DNA of 64,000 nucleotides. Source: Cladophialophora immunda. Its lineage: Eukaryota > Ascomycota > Eurotiomycetes > Chaetothyriales > Herpotrichiellaceae. The first letter of the stretch is position 1, and each line of letters begins with the position of its first letter. Positions 22,987 to 33,059 of the stretch are shown here, piece after piece. A model generated the notes under the pieces. It was not told the DNA's origin. It searched no databases and saw only the letters and a program-made list of their open reading frames with translations. The translations under genes were made by a program, and so were the position numbers. Where the stretch lies: contig NW_015622544.1 in the NCBI RefSeq assembly GCF_000835495.1, forward strand, positions 2,322,855-2,386,854, read 5' to 3'.

Positions 22987-25854
22987 CCCGGCGACGGTGG
23001 TCAATTACTTCGGGCGACGAGGACAGGGGTTGGGAAAGGGTGGACCTCAAAGGGAGCCCACACAGCAGTTGACACCGGAGATCTCGAAGATTGAGTACAT
23101 GTCTTCTCAAGAGCTCAGTCGCCTTGCCACCGCTACTCTTTAATGGTCCTAGAATTGCCGCTATAAGTTGTCGGAATGGTCATTTTCGGAATCCTCAAAC
23201 GGGGCTCCGCATGGTTGTCTCCACGGGGGATTCCCCAGATTTTTCTCCATCCCGAAATGCACGCTGGAGGGAGGCAGTTCGAACCCAGAACCAGGGTTTC
23301 ATCAATTGCCGTGTGCGAGATCCGACCATCTGAGGGTTCAACCGTAAGTATCTACCGTCCATTCTCTTGATGGGTTGAAATATATTTTCCTGTCCATGAT
23401 TTTCGGGACCATGGGGGCGAAATGGATCAAGCTGTTCCGTCCGCTCTTCAGGCCCGAGAGCATATCTGGAGCAGGCTGCTCGCCGTCGGAAATGCCGCAA
23501 ACGCATTCGAGGAGGTAGTTCTTACGCTAAAGGCCCAATCCAGTGATCTGGTTGTTTGGGATCATGACGCGGAGGGGTTTGTCGGACTTGTGTACCTCCG
23601 TGAGCGGTAATCTGGACCCTCTTTCAACTGTCAAGGCATGAGGCATGGACATCATAGCCAGTGGTGAGCGACAGGAGGGAGAATAACAAGCTGTCTCCGT
23701 CGGTGACTCCCTCCAAGCGGCCACTGCATCATCGAGATACGAATTAGTCCTCTATTCCGATTCTCTGTCGAGTCTGTTATCATATTTGTGTCCCTGAGAA
23801 ACGGGGGTGCCCTGGGCATTGCATACTGAATGGAAATAAACACCTCGAGCCGAACGGGGACTTGTCTCAAAGACACTCACTGGAGTTCGCGCTGCTGATA
23901 GACTTTCCGGTAGCACATAGGTTGCTGAATGCCTCTTGAGTGAGCGACCGATAAAGTGCAGATGTTGGCGAAACATATGGACAAAATTTTTGAGGCAAAG
24001 GCGCTCGCCTGACGCACAAGACCATCCACGAGCTCCTTGATAAATGAGTACATTGTCGACATAATTCATGTTAGCTCTCCGTGCCAGCCATTCAACTTCA
24101 TAAATAGGCCGTGCAAAGAGAAATCGCCAAAAAGAGCAGCTTGCTGCCTTCTCAGGACTCAGGAATCCGGCCAGAGCCACAAAGTCGCCATGCTCGACCC
24201 TTGAAGATACCTTAGGCCTCAAAGATATTACATACCTAGATTGGTTTCCGATCCCTCTTCTGGGGCAGAGTCGGCCTCGGTTATAGTCTACAGAGGGAAC
24301 GCTGCATCATCCGCGAATTCGGTGTTCGTCAAGTTGAGACAAAGAGCTTGATTTTGATTGCTTCTGGGTGAGTCTACTGGCTACCCTGTTCCGCAGATTC
24401 TGCCGCCGACAGCAAACAGCCTTGCGAGAAACTACTTCCCCTTCCCAATGCGCCCCCCTGGCGATGGTCTCCTGCCTCTCGTTAACCTGTGCCTTGAATA
24501 TACGATGGCATTTCCGATTAAGCGTCCGGTGAAGCTACCAAGGGCAATCCGTTCAAGAGCACGCGCGGACCTCGCCGCGATATGGGCTTTAGAACGCCAT
24601 CACAACCAACCACAAACAGAGCAAGCCGATATTCTTCGCGGACTCCATGAACGCGAACCTGCAGAGGTACAGAAATTTCCGGATATTTTTGATTTCTTTT
24701 GTCTTTTTGCACAAGTATGCAGGCACATTGCCGATGGCTTCCCACCCATTGTTGTGAGGGCATTGTTCAGAGGCTTGGTCTATGGCCTGCAGGACGCCGA
24801 CGGAGTAGAATCCGGCATCCGCCCTGTAATTGAAGTTCTCTGGTACAAATGCAGCAAACCGCCGGGGGAACAGGGGCCGGGACGTCCTACTCTTGGACAA
24901 AGCGAGAGAGGGGCGACAAACAAGAGTGCCAAAGTGTCTAGCAGATGTCGTGGAGACCAGCGTATAACTCAGGTACCATTTCGGACGCTAGGAACTTGAG
25001 CACCGAACGTCTGAGATTGAATTATGCACTGTATGAAATGCTGTAAAGCTTGCATCTGGCTCTTAGACACCTGGACCTTGTGTATCTTTGGCTATTTTGC
25101 ACGAGCTTGAAAGACAAACAAAGAAACGCAACAATGCTCTGCGTCTGTTCCCGCAAGCTTTGTGTTTTAGCTCATACTGTACCGCGCCTGCAAGCCCTTT
25201 CGACCTGTCTCTAACAATACGCCCTGCTTAGCTCACCGGAAATTGTAGCATTCTGACCATGCCGGTGGAATATGACGGCCGCATTGTCCTACAAACAAAA
25301 GGGTAAAACATGGTGGAGCAAGTCCCCCTTTTCGGACCGAGCCTCGCACGTGACCGCAACACGAATACAGACGACATCCCATCAGTGTAGGAGTACCGTA
25401 GTATATCTCAGTCAAGACCATGTCACGCAGCACCAAACTGAGGGACACTGATGGCTGTTTTACGGACTGGCCCCGCGCTGTCTGTCCTCTCAGAATACCA
25501 TGTACGTCTTTACGGAAAGGCTGCAGACGCTTTCACAGGCGCAAACATCGCATTGTCTCCTATGCATGAACCAGAAACCTGTTTGTTGTTTGGACCGCGT
25601 CGGTGGCTTCAACGACACGGATGGGCTTTGTCAAGACTCACCATCTGTCTTGGATCTCTACAATGACAAGAGGAGAGAGTCACACATCCGGCGCGCCACG
25701 TTGAGGCCTTTGGTTTGGCAACCGTGGGCTCTTCCTCATGCCGCACGTTGGAGTTTTAAGTCTCCTGCCTCTCCGTGTGACTTCAGATCAATCGTCAAAT
25801 CCTCTCATGCGCGACTTCAATCGGCTCACTCAGTCTCTCTTGAGGCGTCTTCTT
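22987..25854. other. Gene-poor stretch, 2.9 kb
   Basis: The longest gap in the window. The longest open frame (24358-24999, plus) lacks an ATG at its start and shows no domain; frames on the other strand across 23752-24900 are likewise unrecognised. No transposase, reverse transcriptase, terminal repeats or tRNA seen. It contains the MFS promoter at one end and the leader of the DNA methyltransferase at the other. Confidence 0.5.
23172..23209. promoter_or_regulatory. CGGAAT direct repeats and CGG-N4-CCG before the MFS gene
   Basis: CGGAAT at 23172 and 23187, then an inverted CGG-N4-CCG at 23200-23209, 190-220 bp upstream of the MFS start. These resemble Zn2Cys6 half-sites and echo the CGGAAT pair before the BVMO. 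No binding evidence; motif is short. Confidence 0.3.
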
Positions 25855-25976
25855 GATCTCTCATCTTCTTGTCCGGTTCTTTCATCTCTACCGACTCTCA
25901 CTTCAAGCGTGTCTTGATCTCCCATCTTCTTGTCCAGACCTTCCATCTCTACCGATTCTCGCTTCAAGCGTCTCTT
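25855..25976 (+). repeat. 61-bp pyrimidine-rich tandem duplication
   Basis: Copies at 25855-25915 and 25916-25976 share the core CATCTTCTTGTCC and CATCTCTACCGA and differ at eight positions (six transitions). A looser third copy follows to about 26040. The tract is nearly all C and T on the plus strand and lies 375-500 bp before the start of the DNA methyltransferase, so probably in its promoter or 5'UTR. Confidence 0.75.
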
Positions 25977-26350
25977 CTTGACCTCTTATCCTTTTCTTCA
26001 GTTCTTTCATCCCCACAGATTCTCTTCTCAGACATCTCTCTTCGACCGCCCGCCTTCTTATTCAATTCTTTCATCTCTCTTTGTTTTCTCTTCGACAGCA
26101 GTCAGTCCTCCCGTTCAGCGAGAGCCGAATTCGTCCTCTTCATCTTCTCTTCTCTTCATTCTCTCAGAAATTCGTTCTGTGACCCTTTCAAAGACACCTC
26201 AAGTCATCCTGGGACCATTTCGCCTTCTTTCTGTCCACCGATCTCACCTTCCAATACCGTCTCATCGCGGTCACTGATCGCTCCCAGTCCTTCTCACGCA
26301 CCCTCATTTCGATCAAGAGAGACCCACCAGCAAAGACACGACTGGACAAG

Positions 26351-28171
26351 ATGTATCCATTTGGTGGTGTGGCAGCTTATCAAAACCGGAATCTCTGGGT
26401 CCAGGCGCGGGCGCACCAGCCCAGAACAAGCCACCCTCTCTTTCGTTACCCAAACTTCCGAGACCACCTCCCAGAGCTTCACGACAGTGGCCATAAAGAG
26501 GTCATTGTCTTGGACGACGACGACAGCGATGAGGAGTTCGTCGTCACAGCAAGTCAAGAGCCACAGAGACGAAAAGTGGTCGACATCAACCAGGTGCAGC
26601 GAGTTGCTCGGGGGCCGTTGAGCTTGCTGCCAGGGCGCGACGTGGAGCTGAGAGACCAATCATTCATTCGAATCGTGGAATACCTCCCAGACACCGAAGA
26701 TGGCGAATGTATCAGAGGGCACCGACTCCTGTACCAGAATCATTGGGAGCTGTTAATGCCGGAGAGGCAGCACGAGCTAGTACAGCTCGTGAAAATCAAC
26801 GATGAGATGGAGGTGGAGGACACCACTTCGACAGTACACGTCAGCCAAGTTGTGAGGAATTGTACCGTCATCTTCACAAACAGAGCGTACAACGATCTTC
26901 AGTACGAGAAACACGTCGAAAAGTATACTGGAGACAAGACCGACCAGGCGGTGTATTTCTGCCGGTACACCAGTGCCGACCGCAATGTTTCCACCGAACA
27001 TGGAGACCCAAAGGGGCCACCGCTGGCGGGAAGAATCGAGCGTTTATGGGCCAACCAGACAGACGATGGCGCCCTCGCCACGCCACAAGGGCTGGTCGAG
27101 TTTCGGATACCTGACTCCGAGCTGCGTAGACAGTGGCGAGAGACGGAACGCTCGAAAAGCAGGAGGTACACCTTCGGAGACGCCTTCTCCGGTGCTGGAG
27201 GGACTTCGCTGGGGGCCTTCCAGGCCGGCCTGAAGCTCAAAGTCGCCGTCGACTTCGACGAGAGAGCGATTGAGACATACAAGAGAAACTTCAACTTGAG
27301 CGGCACCGAGGTTCTAGAGGAGGATGTCGCGGACTTCATCAACAGGGCAGCCATATCGGGGGATCGCTACGTGGTCGACTTCCTCCACATGAGCCCTCCA
27401 TGTCAACCGTTCTGCGGCGCCAACCGCAACCCAAACCTGGAGAAAAATGAGCGAGACATGGACTCGTTCTCCAAAGTGCCCGGCCTGTTGGAGGTGTGCA
27501 AGCCACGGATTGTCACGCTTGAAGAGGCCAAGAGCCTCACCGACATTGACAAGAGGGGGCATTTCCGCAACCTCATCTGCTGGTTCATTGAAAAGGGGTA
27601 CAGTATCCAGTGGAAAGCCGTCGAGCTGTCCAGGTACGGCGTGCCTCAAACCCGAAACAGAACCATCATCATTGCGTCAGGGTAAGATTGAGGAAGCACT
27701 CCTCACCGCCCCCTTGTCTTGCGTCCTTCTTCCACTGACCCAGAACTGCGGCACAGGCCAGGCGAACGACTCCCTGCGTTCGTCCAACCGACCCACGGCA
27801 CGGAACCAGGCCTTGAACCCTTTCCATCGATCATTGGCGCCATCGGCGCGATCCCTCCCAATGCAAGGCACCAGGACGAAATCCCAGAGATGCGCACGCC
27901 GAGGACACCCTACAGCGGAGAAGGGCTTTGCGCCACCATCATGACGTCGGTGAAGGGGCATCACTTCCACCCTTATGGGTACCGGCGATTCAGCATCCGC
28001 GAATATGCGTGTCTGCAGACCTTCCCGCTCTTTTTCGTCTTTTCGGGCACCATTCACGAGATGCTGCGGCAGATAGGAAACGCGGTCCCGCCGCAGTTTG
28101 CGGAAACCTTGTTCGTACACTTGAAGTCGGCGTTGACGGCGGCAGACGAGGCCGAGGATAGAGGGCAGTAG
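26351..28171 (+). CDS. C5-cytosine DNA methyltransferase, RID/Masc1/DmtA-like
   Basis: 581 aa from two exons, 26351-27681 and 27757-28171. The catalytic domain starts at about residue 275. Motif I is DAFSGAGGTSLG, motif IV is PPCQPF with the nucleophile Cys, motif VI is LEEAKSL where ENV is canonical, motif VIII is QTRNR, and motif X is GNAVPP. The N-terminal 270 residues have an acidic patch (DDDDSDEE) and a region with a BAH-like feel but no firm domain. The family includes RID (needed for repeat-induced point mutation in Neurospora) and Masc1 (methylation induced premeiotically in Ascobolus). It lacks the extended N-terminal domains of Dim-2 or Dnmt5. RID-type placement is by motif and size, not by tree. 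Confidence 0.85.
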
Positions 28172-28765
28172 AGTCCAGGAGCATGGACGGAGCTGGAGGT
28201 CATGGCTGGCAATTACTGCGTGCAGGTTACAACTCGAGCACATTCGGAAAGAGGCGGCTCTTTATTCGTGCGCATTTGCGAAGGCGTCGGAAAATATCGT
28301 GAGGATTGTATTTCACACTCGCGTACACCAACATCGCTGGGAGGAACTTTCGTGGATCAATAGCGCAGACTCATTCTCCAGAACTTGTCCCATTTGAGGG
28401 AATCCGAGACGCGTATCCAGAGAACTGTAGGCTGTGGTTGAACAAACTCCTTCGTGTGTCCTTTGAGAGGCTGAATGAGGCTTCTTTCCCATACATCGGT
28501 ATTGAAAGGACCCTATCACAGTGGGGGGCTTGTACTCGTATGGACGCTGCTGGCTCGTGGAATGGAGGAGCAAAGTAGTGGTGAGGTTTCTGACCAGGCA
28601 GACGGTAACATTTTCCCCTGAGAAGCATACAACATTTCCAGGACAGTCAAAGAAGGTCTTGCACGACGAGGGCCAACCTAGACCACGAACCTGCTCAACC
28701 GGTGTCGACATCAAAAGGGGGTATCAATTTTCTGTTTCGCAGACATGCGCCATCAGATCAATCTC
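28172..28765. other. Convergent intergenic region
   Basis: 594 bp between two 3' ends (methyltransferase and RRP43). No gene seen. Confidence 0.5.
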
Positions 28766-29854
28766 TCAAGCAGTCAAAGCCGTGTCCAGTACATTCTTCC
28801 ACTGCTGCCACCTCTGTTTGGCGGATTCGGCCACCTGTGCAATCTGATCGACCCCAACCACAGAGCCGCCACTCTTCTCGATCCTCAAAACCACCGCTGA
28901 ATCGGCACCGTTGCTGCAGTCCACCGTGATACATCCCACCTCCGCACACGACTCTTCCTCGAAGGTGTCCAAGTCCATAAGAATCCAAGACCGATCTTCT
29001 CCGTCATTCTGCATGGTCAACAGTCGTTTTTCGGGCACAAACAACCCCCAACTGCTTGGGACTGGCATTCCCCTCAGCCGCAGTTTCCGTGCCTCCTTCA
29101 CATCCATCGAGCAGATGACTTTTTCCAGGTCCGCGTCCCACCAGGCCTTCGGTAGGAGGCAATTTCGCAACGCAGCGTCCAGCGCAAGCCAGGCTGCATC
29201 GAATACCGATCCGCCGTGGCTGATACACATCATGTCAATGTAAAGCGTCCAGTACGCTTTCAACTGAGCTTCGGCATCTATGCCTAGCTCCAAGTCTTGG
29301 GACTCAGGAGGTGGGGCGTAGATGATTTCGAGGTCCGAGGTTCTGACTAGCTGCGAGGTGTGAAGTAGCGACAGCAGTCGCTGGGATATTGACTGCGCTT
29401 CAACTGAAGGTGCGGTGTTGGCGGGGTGTCTGGGCGAGCAGCCCGTAGCCAACTCTATGTTTGGGACTACAAGGTTGTACAGCTGAGTGGCCGAATATTC
29501 TCCTTCGCCCTCATGGTCATCCACCTCGTTCTTCGGTCTTGATCGTAATGTCCAGTCTTTGTCTGCAGACTTGGTGACTCGAAAACTAGGAATTTCGCTC
29601 GTAGGGAGTATTTCCGCGCGTACACCACACACTATGGTCGTCGCTCCAATCTTAACCAAGGAAGACCCGTTGCAATGCGTCAAAGAGCCCACGTTGAGCT
29701 GGATAGGTCGTGGTTCCGAAGTGAGGCGATTGGAAGGTCGCCTCGGCGGGCTCTGCTTCAGGTGTGCGTGGAGAAGCGCATCGGGAGATATGAGTGGCAT
29801 GGCGGATGCAGGGACGGAGGCATTCAGCACGGTTGAGGGATCTAATGAAGGCAT
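28766..29854 (-). CDS. RRP43: Exosome core subunit, RNase PH-like (Rrp43/EXOSC8)
   Basis: 362 aa, single exon, ATG at 29854. One of six RNase PH-like ring subunits of the RNA exosome in nucleus and cytoplasm. The family run is visible: RPIQLNVGSLTHCNGSSLVKIGATTIVCGVRAEI at residues 48-82, then VPNIEL, ISQRLLSLL, and YIDMMCISHGGSVFDAAWLALDAAL. It lacks phosphorolytic residues, as expected for eukaryotic exosome rings. Rrp43 is preferred over Rrp42 and Rrp45 because of the short ring fold and VPN motif; a family search would settle it. Confidence 0.82.
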   Translation of the reverse strand: MPSLDPSTVLNASVPASAMPLISPDALLHAHLKQSPPRRPSNRLTSEPRPIQLNVGSLTHCNGSSLVKIGATTIVCGVRAEILPTSEIPSFRVTKSADKDWTLRSRPKNEVDDHEGEGEYSATQLYNLVVPNIELATGCSPRHPANTAPSVEAQSISQRLLSLLHTSQLVRTSDLEIIYAPPPESQDLELGIDAEAQLKAYWTLYIDMMCISHGGSVFDAAWLALDAALRNCLLPKAWWDADLEKVICSMDVKEARKLRLRGMPVPSSWGLFVPEKRLLTMQNDGEDRSWILMDLDTFEEESCAEVGCITVDCSNGADSAVVLRIEKSGGSVVGVDQIAQVAESAKQRWQQWKNVLDTALTA

Positions 29855-30077
29855 TTCTGCCAGAGACGACGCAGACTACATAGCGCAATGTGTCTGCGAG
29901 ATTGGAATTTGTGCTGCATGTTCGCGGATTTCGCATTTATTCTGCCGGCACAAATGCGGAGGCGGTAAGAGAGGCTTGGCACACGATTGGCTTGCTGAAG
30001 CGAGTCTGGAGACCGCATTAACCATGGCTGGTATGGTGCCATATCAACCCTCGCACCGATGCCACTGACAGCAGTCT

Positions 30078-30490
30078 ATGCGCTCAATCAATATCGAGGT
30101 CAAACGTTCCCGATATACACGCAGCGTGATGCTACGGCGACCAAGCTCGGCTCCTACGAAGCACCGACAACATCTCCAAAGGGCAATTGCTTCCCCATGG
30201 CCCGCGAAGCGGAAAGGTCCACGGAAGCAATTCGATCCGACAGACCTCCAGATCGGAAGAGGATCGAGCCCTATTGGCTACACCGTCTGGTCCTCGGAAG
30301 CAGTCTCGGCCATTGTGAAGGGCGCGAGGAGCGAGGAACAAGAGCGGGGAAGAGCAAGACCACATCAACCAACTGATTGCGGAGAGTAAGCCCTCTCGAC
30401 AGGCTGAACAGAAGAGATGCTGGATTGCTGGCTACCAGTGGTTTGAAGTGGAAAAGGAATGCCGCGCTCAAGTACCGCCGCACACATTGA
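30078..30490 (+). CDS. Possible small basic protein, unrecognised
   Basis: Proposed 119 aa from 30078-30385 and 30439-30490, with a 53-nt intron (GTAAGC donor, ACCAG acceptor). The N-terminus is rich in Arg/Lys with few acids (residues 1-50), like a mitochondrial presequence. It ends in LKWKRNAALKYRRTH, of the basic kind seen in mitochondrial ribosomal proteins. Start is a true ATG. No domain recognised. It would sit head-to-head with RRP43 (223 bp apart). The alternative is that this is just the promoter region; transcript data are needed. Confidence 0.42.
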
Positions 30491-30833
30491 CATCGCATCT
30501 CAAGAGTCGGCTCGTTGTCGGCTCGGGAGATATCTTTGCATTTCACATTGAAGATCCTGGGAGGAGATGCTGGAGATATAAACCCACCAGGGTGGACGGA
30601 TTTCTTGACGGAGGCCTAATTATCGTTCATTTCGGAGATCAGAGACGCCCTCACACTACAGGCACCACCTCACATTGCTTTGGGCTTTCAACAACTTCTG
30701 CATTGTATTGCATTGCGCAGCCATTCATCTCGCCATCAGACGAGTCTCCATCAACTCGCCATCTACGTTCTGCCCAGCCCATACGTCTGTAGCACAACAA
30801 GCTCTGGTTCTCTCCACCAGCACCAGCTCAACG
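30491..30833. other. Promoter region of phenol monooxygenase
   Basis: 343 bp, no gene seen. The frame of the next gene is open upstream to 30675, but without an earlier ATG in good context. Confidence 0.4.
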
Positions 30834-32972
30834 ATGGCCGACGCCGACCTTTTCGATGTCTTGATCGTAGGCTCCGGCAGCGCCGGGCTGACTGCGGCGC
30901 TGTGGCTCACCATCTACAACACGACACACCCGCGGCAACAGATCAAATTCAAGATCCTGGAGCGGCGCGGCGGACCCATGGCCATCGGGCAGGCGGACGG
31001 CATCCAGTGCCGCACGGTCGAGATCTTCGAGACTCTGGACCTGTCCGAGGACCTGCTCCGCGAGGCCTACCACGTCCTCGAAGTCGCCTTCTGGAGCCCC
31101 GATGGGCAGGGCGGGATCCGCCGGAGCAACCGCGCGGCCGACACGGCCAAGGGTCTCAGCCACATGCCGCATCTCATCCTGAACCAGGCCCGGGTCAATG
31201 GCCTACTACTGGAGAAGATGAGGAAGCTGGGCGCCGGGAGGGGCGAAGAAGTGAGTTACGGATGGACGGTGAAGAGCGTCAGCATAGACGAGGAGTTGGC
31301 GGACATGCATGCAGCCAGTTATCCTTGTTCGGTTGTCGCGGTCCGGGACGAAGATGGGAAGGAAGAGCTTTTCAGGGCCAAATATGTCTTGGTAAGTTTT
31401 GTCCCAAGTACCCTGAGGTTGAGAGTATTTCCCCTTACTAAGATCTGGATGAACACAGGGCTGTGACGGGGCACACAGCGTTGTGCGTAGATCGCTGGGT
31501 TACAAGATGGTTGGAGACAGCACCGACGCCGTCTGGGGAGTCATGGATATCTATCCTCGAACCAATTTCCCCGACATCCGGCGCAAAGTCACTGTTCACT
31601 CCGACTCGGGCTCCCTCCTGGTCATCCCCCGAGAAGGCGGCTCTCTGACCCGCTTCTACATCGAATTCCCAACGGGCACCAACGTCAAGGAAATTAAACT
31701 CGAAGACCTGCACAAGAAAGCACAGCAAATCTTCCACCCGTACAAGATGGACTTTGCAGACACGTACTGGTGGTCATGCTATTCGATTGGCCAACGTCTC
31801 GCGGACCACTTCACCAAGTCGAACCGGGTGTTTTTGACCGGGGACGCATTCCACACGCATTCACCAAAGGCCGGACAGGGGATGAATGTCAGCCTGCAGG
31901 ACGGCTTCAACATCGGCTGGAAACTCGGCCATGTCTTGACGGGGCAGGCGACACCCGACTTGTTGAAGACGTACAGCATTGAACGCGGCAAGACGGCCGC
32001 CGATCTGATCGACTTTGACCGGTACTTTATGAAGCTGTTTGCGAGCAACAAGGCCAACAACGAGAAGAAGATCACCCCCGAAGAATTTCGCGAGGGCTTT
32101 ATTAAGTCGGGACGGTATACCGCGGGCTTGACTTCAAAATACGAGGATTCCAGCGTAACATCCAGCGCAAACAGCACACAGGAGTTGGCAAGGGAGCTTG
32201 TGGTCGGTATGAGGTTCCCTGGGGCGCAGGTCGTGCGGTTCTGTGATGTCAAAGCCATGCAGCTCGCTCGGGCCTTGAAGGCAGATGGTCGATGGCGCGT
32301 TATCTTCTTCGCCGGCAAGATTGAAGATCCCCAGATGCTCCCGAGGCTGAACCAGGTCCGTCTTTGTCTCTCAACCTTGCTACTGCTGCTACCAAACAAA
32401 CAGAAAACTAATGCAAAAGCTGTCTGTCTAGATCGCAAAGTACATGGAATCCCCGACCGGTCCCGTGCGCAAATACACCCCCGTGTCGGCGGATATCGAC
32501 AGTTTCATCGAGCCCATCGTGGTCGTCGCCGGCGAGCGTCTGAAGCTCGAGCAGGAGCAGATCCCCGATTATTTCTGGCCCGTCACCGGGAAGTGGAAGA
32601 TGAGAGGTAAGGAGTTTGAACCCAGAAACCGAAATGCTAGCAGGAATTCACTACTTTTTTGCTGATTTTTCCATCTTTGCGTGCTGAAAGATCTCCACAA
32701 AGTGTTCGTCGACGATGAACATTATAACTCGGGCCATGGCCATGCGTATGAGAAGTACGGCATCGACCCGGACAAAGGCGCCACGGTTATTGTGCGCCCT
32801 GACCAATGTACGTTTCACAGGACTCCCTGTCGCTGCGCTTGAGGCCTGCCTGCCTACTGACCTCGCTGCTCTAGATGTCTCGAAAGTGATCTCCATCGAC
32901 GATACGCAAGGGATCGGCCAATTCTTCGACGGCTTTTGCGCCTCGAAAGAACAGCTGAACGGTCATTTATAA
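30834..32972 (+). CDS. Phenol 2-monooxygenase (FAD-dependent aromatic hydroxylase)
   Basis: 614 aa from five exons: 30834-31391, 31459-32355, 32432-32606, 32691-32807, 32875-32972. NADPH-dependent ortho-hydroxylation of phenols to catechols. The FAD motif VGSGSAGL is at residue 12, the DG motif (GCDGAHSVVRRSLG) opens exon 2, and the GD motif is TGDAFHTHSPKAGQGMN. The C-terminal 170 residues form the thioredoxin-like phenol hydroxylase dimerisation domain, including DLHKVFVDDEHYNSGHGHAY. Catechol dioxygenase and downstream ring-cleavage genes are not in this window. Convergent with LAS21, 87 bp apart. Confidence 0.92.
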
Positions 32973-33059
32973 AATTGTCGACAAGTAGTCGAGATGAAAT
33001 CCTGTCTAGATTTTATATCTATTCGTGAGGCCAAATTATCTCTACCGGTTTTCCGACAA

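Noticed and set aside
23240..23350. TTCGAACC and GGTTCAA blocks resembling tRNA B boxes
   Set aside because: No matching A box or cloverleaf could be drawn around them on either strand.
24358..24999. 213-codon open frame in the gene-poor stretch
   Set aside because: It begins with TTG, has no recognisable domain, and is opposed by equally long frames on the other strand.
30680..31441. 253-codon frame overlapping the phenol hydroxylase start
   Set aside because: Gly/Pro/Arg-rich shadow of the GC-rich first exon in another frame; the hydroxylase frame carries all FAD motifs.
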